From positions 1-5,030 of the forward strand of contig JAHJBW010000229.1 in assembly GCA_018813405.1 (NCBI GenBank): a stretch of DNA of 5,030 nt, given 5' to 3'. Each line of letters starts with the position of its first letter. Position 1 is the stretch's first letter. The notes beneath the pieces were generated by a model that saw only the letters and a list, made by a program, of their open reading frames with translations, was not told the origin of the DNA and did not search any database. Position numbers and translations under genes: made by a program. This document shows, piece after piece, positions 1 to 5,030 of the stretch. This DNA comes from Candidatus Margulisiibacteriota bacterium. Lineage in GTDB: Bacteria > Margulisbacteria > WOR-1 > XYC2-FULL-46-14 > JAHJBW01.

Positions 1-884
<884 letters not shown>

Positions 885-887
885 TAA

Positions 888-895
888 GAGAGGGG
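888..895 (+). promoter_or_regulatory. Ribosome binding site of hppA
   Basis: A purine-rich GAGAGGGG lies 7 nt before the ATG at 903 and supports that start. A second in-frame ATG at 909 is also possible but has longer, less usual spacing. The site sits in the 18-nt gap after enolase. No promoter-like elements fit in that gap, so hppA is probably co-transcribed with eno. Confidence 0.7.
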
Positions 896-902
896 TTTAA
901 AA

Positions 903-2909
903 ATGGAAATGAACGATATCTGGGGAATAGTTGTTGGGCTTGTAGGTTTATTATACGCGCTTTACCTTTTTGTGAAGGTAGGCAAAGACGATCCCGGCAA
1001 CCAGAAGATGCGGGAAATAGCTGGCATGATCCACAAAGGCGCCATGGCCTATTTAAGAAGGCAATATATTAATATAGCCATATTTATAGCGGCGCTTTTT
1101 GTGGTGATCGGCTTGTTCATCGGTTGGGGTGTTGCCGCGGCCTATGTTATTGGCGGCACTTTCTCAATGCTGGCCGGTCTAATAGGCATGTCGGCGGCGA
1201 CCAAAGCCAACAGTCGAACGGCTGCCGCGGCTTCTGCCAGCAATACAGCTTCGGCATTGAGCGTTGCTTTTAACGGCGGCGCCGTAATGGGGATGGCTGT
1301 TGCCGCTCTGGGTGTTTTGGGGCTTGGCATTATCTGGATAGCTATTCCCGATCTGGTCTTAAAGGCCAAGATCATCGCGGGATTTTCCATGGGCGCCTCG
1401 TCGGTGGCGCTTTTTGCCAGGGTGGGCGGCGGTATCTATACCAAATCAGCCGATGTCGGCGCCGATCTTGTTGGCAAAGTTGAAGCCGGCATTCCTGAAG
1501 ACGATCCCAGAAATCCCGCCGTTATTGCCGATAACGTTGGCGACAACGTTGGCGATGTGGCCGGCATGGGCGCAGACCTTTACGAGTCTTATGTGGGGTC
1601 GGTAGTGGCTACCATTTCTTTGGGCGTGCTAATGGCCAACCCGCTCCCCTGGATGATCACTCCCTTGCTTCTTATCGCCATGGGGACCGCGGCATCGATC
1701 CTGGGGACTTTGTCCATGAAGTTTTTCCAGAAAATGGACCCTGCCGCCGCACTGCGCAACGCTACCTATTTTTCCGGCATCCTTTATATTATTGGCGCTT
1801 ATTTCCTTATCAACAGTATTTTGCCCGGTCAACTTGGGGTTTTCTGGTGCGTGCTGGCCGGTATTTTTGTCGGGGTGGCCATTGGCCTTTTTTCCGAATT
1901 TTACACCTCGGGCAAAACCGTTAAGGGCCTGGCAGACTCTTCTGCCACCGGGGCCGCTACCAATATCATTGCCGGCCTGGCTATAGGGATGAAAAGCACT
2001 GTGCTTCCTATGCTGTCTATCTGCGCGGCTATTCTTGTTTCATACTATTTTGCCGGGCTTTACGGCATTGCCATCTCCGCGGTTGGCATGCTTGGCACCA
2101 TCGGCATAATCATGTCGGTAGACGCTTACGGCCCCATTGCCGACAATGCTGGCGGCATTGCTACCATGTCCGACCTCCCGCCCGAAGTAAGAAAGATCAC
2201 CGACAAGCTTGACTCGCTGGGCAATACCACTGCCGCCATCGGGAAAGGATTTGCCATTGGTTCGGCGGCTTTGACCGCTTTGGCCCTGTTTGCCGCTTAT
2301 ACTCAAACCGTGGGGCTTACCTCGATAAATCTGGTAGAGGCCAGGGTTGTGGTAGGCTTGTTCATCGGGGCTTTGCTTCCTTTCTTTTTCTCGGCGCTTA
2401 CTATGCAGGCGGTGGGAAGGGCGGCCTATGCCATGGTCAACGAGGTGCGCAGGCAGTTTAAAGAGATAAAGGGGCTTATGGAAGGCAAGGCCAAGCCGGA
2501 CGTTGAAAAATGCGTCGACATCTCTACCAGGGCGGCTTTAAAAGAAATGTTACTGCCCGGGATTTCTGCCGTTATCATTCCTTTGCTGATCGGGCTGGTG
2601 CTGGGCCCTAACGCCCTTGGCGGGTTTCTGGCCGGGGCGCTGGCTTCGGGCGTATTGCTGGCCATTATGATGGCCAACGCGGGCGGGGCCTGGGACAACG
2701 CGAAAAAGCTTATTGAAGAAGGCTATCTGGGCGGCAAGGGCACTCCCGTGCACGCGGCCGCGGTAGTAGGCGACACGGTAGGCGATCCGTTCAAGGACAC
2801 CTCCGGCCCTTCGATCAATATTCTGCTAAAGCTTATGACCATTGTATCGCTTATATTCGGGCCGGTACTGGCAAAGTATCACGCGGTCATTTTGGGAATG
2901 TTGAGGTAG
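903..2909 (+). CDS. hppA: Membrane-bound ion-pumping pyrophosphatase (probable K+-dependent, Na+-translocating)
   Basis: Integral membrane enzyme that hydrolyses PPi and pumps Na+ and/or H+ across the cytoplasmic membrane. It has 668 residues, at the short end for bacterial members (about 670-730), with many hydrophobic segments from residue 5 to the C-terminus; the family fold has 16 helices. The substrate and Mg2+ motifs are intact: DVGADLVGK (184-192), EDDPRNP (199-205), DNVGDNVGD (210-218), DNAGG (414-418), AWDNAKK (596-602) and [15 protein letters not shown] (623-637). The [10 protein letters not shown] motif (440-449) has Ala444 and Gly447 where K+-independent enzymes carry Lys and Thr, so activation by K+ is expected. 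Glu228 in ADLYESYVG sits at the position of the gate Glu of Thermotoga-type Na+ pumps; in plant-type H+ pumps it is shifted by about a helical turn. Family assignment is certain. Ion specificity is inferred, and a dual Na+/H+ pump is not excluded. Confidence 0.97.
   Translation: MEMNDIWGIVVGLVGLLYALYLFVKVGKDDPGNQKMREIAGMIHKGAMAYLRRQYINIAIFIAALFVVIGLFIGWGVAAAYVIGGTFSMLAGLIGMSAATKANSRTAAAASASNTASALSVAFNGGAVMGMAVAALGVLGLGIIWIAIPDLVLKAKIIAGFSMGASSVALFARVGGGIYTKSADVGADLVGKVEAGIPEDDPRNPAVIADNVGDNVGDVAGMGADLYESYVGSVVATISLGVLMANPLPWMITPLLLIAMGTAASILGTLSMKFFQKMDPAAALRNATYFSGILYIIGAYFLINSILPGQLGVFWCVLAGIFVGVAIGLFSEFYTSGKTVKGLADSSATGAATNIIAGLAIGMKSTVLPMLSICAAILVSYYFAGLYGIAISAVGMLGTIGIIMSVDAYGPIADNAGGIATMSDLPPEVRKITDKLDSLGNTTAAIGKGFAIGSAALTALALFAAYTQTVGLTSINLVEARVVVGLFIGALLPFFFSALTMQAVGRAAYAMVNEVRRQFKEIKGLMEGKAKPDVEKCVDISTRAALKEMLLPGISAVIIPLLIGLVLGPNALGGFLAGALASGVLLAIMMANAGGAWDNAKKLIEEGYLGGKGTPVHAAAVVGDTVGDPFKDTSGPSINILLKLMTIVSLIFGPVLAKYHAVILGMLR
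2903..2906 (+). promoter_or_regulatory. Ribosome binding site inside the end of hppA
   Basis: GAGG immediately before the hppA TAG stop lies 7 nt upstream of the ATG at 2914 and supports that start for the tRNA-binding protein. Because the site lies within the last hppA codons, ribosomes finishing hppA probably re-initiate on the next gene. Confidence 0.55.
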
Positions 2910-2939
2910 TCCTATGTCCGACGTCCTAAGTCCTAAGTC
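2909..2939 (+). repeat. Degenerate 7-bp tandem repeat at the hppA/tRNA-binding gene junction
   Basis: GTCC recurs with exact 7-nt spacing at 2909, 2916, 2923 and 2930, followed by a partial GTC at 2937. The last two full units are identical (GTCCTAA) and the first two are diverged (GTCCTAT, GTCCGAC). The array starts on the final base of the hppA stop codon, supplies the start codon of the next gene and encodes its first residues (MSDVLSPKS), which precede the conserved domain start (ITFDDFKKLDIR). Short heptamer arrays of this kind can grow or shrink by slippage. With only about four units, chance contributes to the diverged first half, but the identical pair plus fixed phase is hard to dismiss. 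Confidence 0.6.
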
Positions 2940-3276
2940 AATAACATTTGATGATTTTAAGAAGCTGGATATTCGCCTGGGCGTGATCAAGTCGGTTGAG
3001 GAAATAGAAGGCGCGGACAAGATCTACAAGCTCACTGTGGATATCGGCGAAGAGAGAACTCTCGTAGCTGGCGTAAAGCCTTACTACGCGGCAGATGAAC
3101 TGGTTGGCAAGAAAGTAGCTGTTCTTGCCAACCTCGAGCCCCGCACCATACGCGGGGTCGAAAGCCATGGAATGGTCTTGTGCGCGCATACATCAGTAGA
3201 GACTGGTTGCAACCAGTCTCTACTTGCGTGTTTAACCGTTGAGAGGGACCTCCCCCCGGGCGCGGTTATTTCTTAG
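2914..3276 (+). CDS. tRNA-binding domain protein (MetRS beta-subunit / Trbp111-like)
   Basis: A 120-residue stand-alone EMAP/Trbp111-type OB-fold protein. Relatives are the C-terminal dimerisation and tRNA-binding domain of methionyl-tRNA synthetase, or a separate subunit that binds tRNA structure non-specifically. Family hallmarks are FDDFKKLDIRLG (12-23), GADKIYKLTVDIGEE (33-47), VAGVKPYY (51-58), ELVGKKVAVLANL (62-74), RGVESHGMVLCA (80-91) and LTVERDLPPG (107-116). GVES..GM and the spacing fit the MetRS-beta group better than CsaA. Two parts are atypical. Residues 1-9 are encoded by a heptamer repeat. Residues 94-104 (SVETGCNQSLL) are encoded by a perfect palindrome and lengthen a loop that is usually about eight residues between the GMxLAA and LLT motifs. 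The frame stays open through both. It starts 4 nt after hppA, and its stop overlaps the convergent permease gene by 4 nt. The role in Met-tRNA synthesis is inferred; no synthetase gene is in view. Confidence 0.9.
   Translation: MSDVLSPKSITFDDFKKLDIRLGVIKSVEEIEGADKIYKLTVDIGEERTLVAGVKPYYAADELVGKKVAVLANLEPRTIRGVESHGMVLCAHTSVETGCNQSLLACLTVERDLPPGAVIS
3195..3224. repeat. Perfect 30-bp palindrome inside a coding region (putative dispersed palindromic element)
   Basis: The half-site AGTAGAGACTGGTTG is followed directly by its exact reverse complement, with no mismatch across 30 bp. Pairing stops at the next bases on both sides (C3194, T3225). In RNA it would form a 13-bp stem with a UGCA loop. It lies in frame in the tRNA-binding gene and encodes residues 94-104, in a loop between conserved strands. 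Its length is a multiple of three, and cutting out exactly these bases restores an open frame (AHTSACLTVERD). No exact target duplication flanks it, although CTTGTGCG (from 3177) and CTTGCGTG (from 3223) are loosely similar. No T-tract follows on either strand, so it does not look like an intrinsic terminator. No second copy occurs in this window. I see the palindrome directly; its status as an inserted repeat is inferred. Confidence 0.85.
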
Positions 3277-3632
3277 GATTTGAATATCAACCTCAAGGCG
3301 ATCAGCAAAAGAAATCCGCCAAATACCTTGCGCAAAACGCCGTCGGGTATCATGTGCGCGTAGTAGGCGCCGACCAGGCCGCCAATAAAAAAGCCTAAAG
3401 CCAATACTGCAGCCCAGCCAATGTTCACATTGCCCTGCTTCCAATAGTACCAGGCTGCCAGGAGCCCGATAGGGGGGACCATCATGGCCAGTGTGGTGCC
3501 CTGTGCGAAGTGCTGGCTCAGGCCAAAGAAGTATATGAGGGTAGGGATCACGATCGTGGCGCCGCCTATGCCGAGCAAGCCGCTCAAAACCCCCGCGCAC
3601 AGGCCGGTCGCCAATAAGGCCAGCCAGATCAT
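3273..3632 (-). CDS. Half-size TauE/SafE (TSUP, DUF81) family permease
   Basis: A 119-residue inner-membrane protein with four predicted helices at about 2-33 (possibly broken at the Gly-rich turn), 44-63, 71-91 and 98-116. The Gly-rich motif SGLLGIGGATIVIPTLIYFFG (17-37) and the following AQGTTLAMMVPP (43-54) are typical of TSUP proteins, which export or import sulfite, sulfonates or other organosulfur and carboxylate anions. Usual members have about 250 residues and two such four-helix repeats. This one is a single repeat with intact start and stop, so it is probably a natural short form that works as a dimer, not a truncation; the sequence shows no remnant of a second half. Its ATG overlaps the yqeY stop (ATGA, 3629-3632), with no clear Shine-Dalgarno sequence, suggesting translational coupling. 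The substrate cannot be told from sequence. Confidence 0.88.
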   Translation of the reverse strand: MIWLALLATGLCAGVLSGLLGIGGATIVIPTLIYFFGLSQHFAQGTTLAMMVPPIGLLAAWYYWKQGNVNIGWAAVLALGFFIGGLVGAYYAHMIPDGVLRKVFGGFLLLIALRLIFKS

Positions 3633-4078
3633 TTCAAGAGTTCTCTTACCGCCAGGCTGGCGGCTTTGCCGTCAATAGCGGGATTGTCGGCCTGTACCTT
3701 CTTCATTACAGCGCCCATGTCTTTCATTGACGCGGCCCCAAGCTCCGCGATGGTATTTTTGACGATTTCCTTGATCTGATCGGGCGATATCTCGGGAGGC
3801 AGGTATTCTTCCACTATCTTCAGCTCTTTTTTGTTCTGTTCTATCTCGTCGGGCTTGTTCAACTTTTTCAGCTCTTCGATGGTCTCGATCAGTTCCTTCT
3901 TGTATTTGTTGATTATCTTGACGATCTCAGCATCCGGCAGGTCACCGCGCGCGTTGACGTATAATATCTTGCTCTTTAGCATCCTGAGCACGGAAAGCCT
4001 TCCCTCGTCCTTGGCTTTCATAGCGATTATTAGGTCTTCTCCCAGCTTGGCGTAGAGCTTGCTTTTCCCTTCTGCCAT
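3629..4078 (-). CDS. yqeY: GatB/YqeY domain protein
   Basis: A 149-residue cytoplasmic protein, the usual length for stand-alone YqeY. The N-terminal half is helical and charged, with the family pattern LGEDLIIAMKAKDEGRLSVLRMLKS (12-36), then a long Lys/Glu-rich helix (51-90), the EYLPPEIS hinge (91-98), and a C-terminal helical bundle with KDMGAVMKKV (119-128) and DGKAASLAVRELLK (136-149). The C-terminal part resembles the tail domain of GatB, the subunit of the tRNA-dependent amidotransferase that contacts tRNA; the function of free-standing YqeY is not firmly established. A strong GGGAGG 7 nt upstream supports the ATG at 4078. It begins 15 nt after the isocitrate dehydrogenase stop and overlaps the downstream permease gene by 4 nt, so all three are probably one mRNA. 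Confidence 0.95.
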   Translation of the reverse strand: MAEGKSKLYAKLGEDLIIAMKAKDEGRLSVLRMLKSKILYVNARGDLPDAEIVKIINKYKKELIETIEELKKLNKPDEIEQNKKELKIVEEYLPPEISPDQIKEIVKNTIAELGAASMKDMGAVMKKVQADNPAIDGKAASLAVRELLK

Positions 4079-4085
4079 TTTTTAG

Positions 4086-4091
4086 CCTCCC
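4086..4091 (-). promoter_or_regulatory. Ribosome binding site of yqeY
   Basis: On the minus strand GGGAGG lies 7 nt before the yqeY ATG, within the 15-nt gap after the isocitrate dehydrogenase TAA. It is the strongest Shine-Dalgarno match in the window and fixes the yqeY start. Confidence 0.75.
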
Positions 4092-4093
4092 TT

Positions 4094-5030
4094 TTAAAGA
4101 GCTTGAATGATCGCGTCGGCCATTTCTTTTGTCCCAACAGCTGTGGGGTCGTCGCGGTGGGGTTTCATGTCGTAGGTGACGGACTTGCCTTCAGCTATCA
4201 CTTTGGCCACGGCCCTGTCCAGCCTGGAGGCCGCGTCTTTTTCACCCAAATAGTCCAGCATCAGTACTGCTGATAGGATCATGGCTACTGGGTTTACCTT
4301 GTTCTGTCCGGTGTATTTGGGCGCGGAGCCGTGTATGGCCTCGAACACGGCAATATCTTTGCCCAGGTTGGCGCCAGGAGCGATCCCCAGACCGCCGATA
4401 AGTCCGGCGCACAGGTCGGAAAGTATGTCGCCGTAAAGATTGGGCAGGCAGAGCACATCATATAATTCCGGCTTTTGTACCAACTGCATGCACATATTGT
4501 CGATAAGGCGCTCTTCGTATTCGATCTTGCCTTCGTATTTTTTTGCCACGTCGCGGGCGGCATGGAAGAAAAGCCCGTCAGTGAACTTCATGATATTGGC
4601 CTTGCTGATAGCGGTTACCTTTTTGCGGTTGTGTTTGACAGCATACTCAAACGCGAACTCCACGATCCTTTTACTGCCGGCAACGGAGATGGGCTTGATG
4701 CTTATGCCGGAATCCTGGCGAATGGGCTTTCCGGAGCTTTTTTCTATGAACGAGATAAGCTCCTTTGTCTCTTTTTTGCCTTCTTCGAACTCAATGCCGG
4801 CGTAAAGGTCTTCGGTATTTTCCCTTACCACCACCAGGTCGATCTTGTCGAACCTTGAGCGGACACCCTGGTAAGATTTGGTGGGCCTGAGGCAGGCGTA
4901 AAGGTCAAGCTCTTTGCGCATAGCAACATTTACACTGCGGAACCCGCTTCCGACCGGAGTGGTAATTGGGCCCTTGAGGGCAATCTTGTTCTTGCGGATG
5001 GATTCCAGAACTTGGTCAGGAAGGGGCGTG
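4094..5030 (-). CDS. icd: Isocitrate dehydrogenase (isocitrate/isopropylmalate dehydrogenase family), N-terminus cut
   Basis: Oxidative decarboxylation of isocitrate to 2-oxoglutarate with NAD(P)+. The frame continues past the ATG at 4921 to the right edge ([20 protein letters not shown]...), so that ATG is internal. About 311 residues are present and an estimated 40-50 N-terminal ones are missing. Substrate residues are visible: [18 protein letters not shown] (Ser equivalent to E. coli Ser113, codon 4934-4936, plus Asn and Arg), [19 protein letters not shown], the Lys of [10 protein letters not shown], and the metal aspartates in IDNM and [19 protein letters not shown] and [15 protein letters not shown] follow. 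[20 protein letters not shown] and [12 protein letters not shown] indicate isocitrate rather than isopropylmalate as substrate; homoisocitrate dehydrogenase is the main alternative. Lys-Tyr in APKYTG (codons 4313-4318) matches the NADP+ determinants of E. coli Icd (Lys344-Tyr345), but the Arg395 equivalent after VTYD appears to be Pro. First visible gene of the minus-strand operon. Confidence 0.93.
   Translation of the reverse strand, partial: TPLPDQVLESIRKNKIALKGPITTPVGSGFRSVNVAMRKELDLYACLRPTKSYQGVRSRFDKIDLVVVRENTEDLYAGIEFEEGKKETKELISFIEKSSGKPIRQDSGISIKPISVAGSKRIVEFAFEYAVKHNRKKVTAISKANIMKFTDGLFFHAARDVAKKYEGKIEYEERLIDNMCMQLVQKPELYDVLCLPNLYGDILSDLCAGLIGGLGIAPGANLGKDIAVFEAIHGSAPKYTGQNKVNPVAMILSAVLMLDYLGEKDAASRLDRAVAKVIAEGKSVTYDMKPHRDDPTAVGTKEMADAIIQAL

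Noticed and set aside
3052..3063. Short inverted repeat GAGAG-AA-CTCTC
   Set aside because: Only 5-bp arms with a 2-nt spacer, within codons of a conserved region; expected by chance and unrelated in sequence to the 30-bp palindrome.
3134..3161. GC-rich hairpin (CCCCGC / GCGGGG with outer TCGA arms and a bulge) in the tRNA-binding gene
   Set aside because: It encodes the conserved LEPRTIRGVE segment of the family, so the pairing is probably a by-product of codon choice; it has no T-tract and is imperfect.
3195..3224. Palindrome as an intrinsic terminator or CRISPR-type repeat
   Set aside because: There is no T-run on either side, it lies within a coding frame, and it is a single copy with no spacers.
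3232..3600. 122-codon open frame on the minus strand overlapping the TSUP gene
   Set aside because: It lies in another frame of the permease gene; its His/Arg-rich translation resembles no family, and the overlapping frame has clear TSUP motifs.
4475..4858. Open frames on the plus strand antisense to isocitrate dehydrogenase (also 4440-4805)
   Set aside because: Shadows of the real gene; the minus-strand frame contains the complete catalytic motifs.
4919..4921. ATG as start of isocitrate dehydrogenase
   Set aside because: The frame stays open upstream to the window edge and encodes conserved family sequence ([20 protein letters not shown]), so this Met is internal.

Overview
The window is an ordinary-looking stretch of bacterial housekeeping chromosome with mixed base composition (roughly half GC by eye), tightly packed and almost without intergenic DNA. 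It contains six genes, two cut by the window edges. There are no rRNA, tRNA, CRISPR, prophage or transposase genes. The protein set suggests an anaerobic or fermentative bacterium, possibly from one of the uncultured phyla: a K+-dependent, probably Na+-pumping membrane pyrophosphatase, a stand-alone methionyl-tRNA synthetase beta-like protein, a half-size TSUP permease and a non-E. coli-type isocitrate dehydrogenase. That placement is a guess from gene style, not from any marker search.

Left half, plus strand: the C-terminal two thirds of enolase (1-884), the complete membrane-bound pyrophosphatase hppA (903-2909), and a small tRNA-binding (OB-fold) protein (2914-3276). The gaps are 18 and 4 nt, so these three probably form one transcription unit. 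Enolase serves lower glycolysis, and the pyrophosphatase turns PPi from biosynthesis or PPi-dependent glycolysis into an ion gradient.

Right half, minus strand: isocitrate dehydrogenase (4094 to beyond 5030), then a GatB/YqeY-domain protein (3629-4078), then a short four-helix TauE/SafE (TSUP) permease (3273-3632). Gaps are 15 nt and a 4-nt ATGA overlap, again operon-like. The two units converge, and their last genes overlap by 4 nt at the stop codons, leaving no room for a conventional terminator between them.

The most unusual part is the small tRNA-binding gene. Its 5' end lies in a short array of 7-bp repeats that begins at the last base of the hppA stop codon. Near its 3' end the reading frame runs straight through a perfect 30-bp palindrome that looks like an inserted dispersed element read in frame, adding about ten residues where family members have a short loop. 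No complete new multi-gene system is visible; these two repeat features are the best leads.
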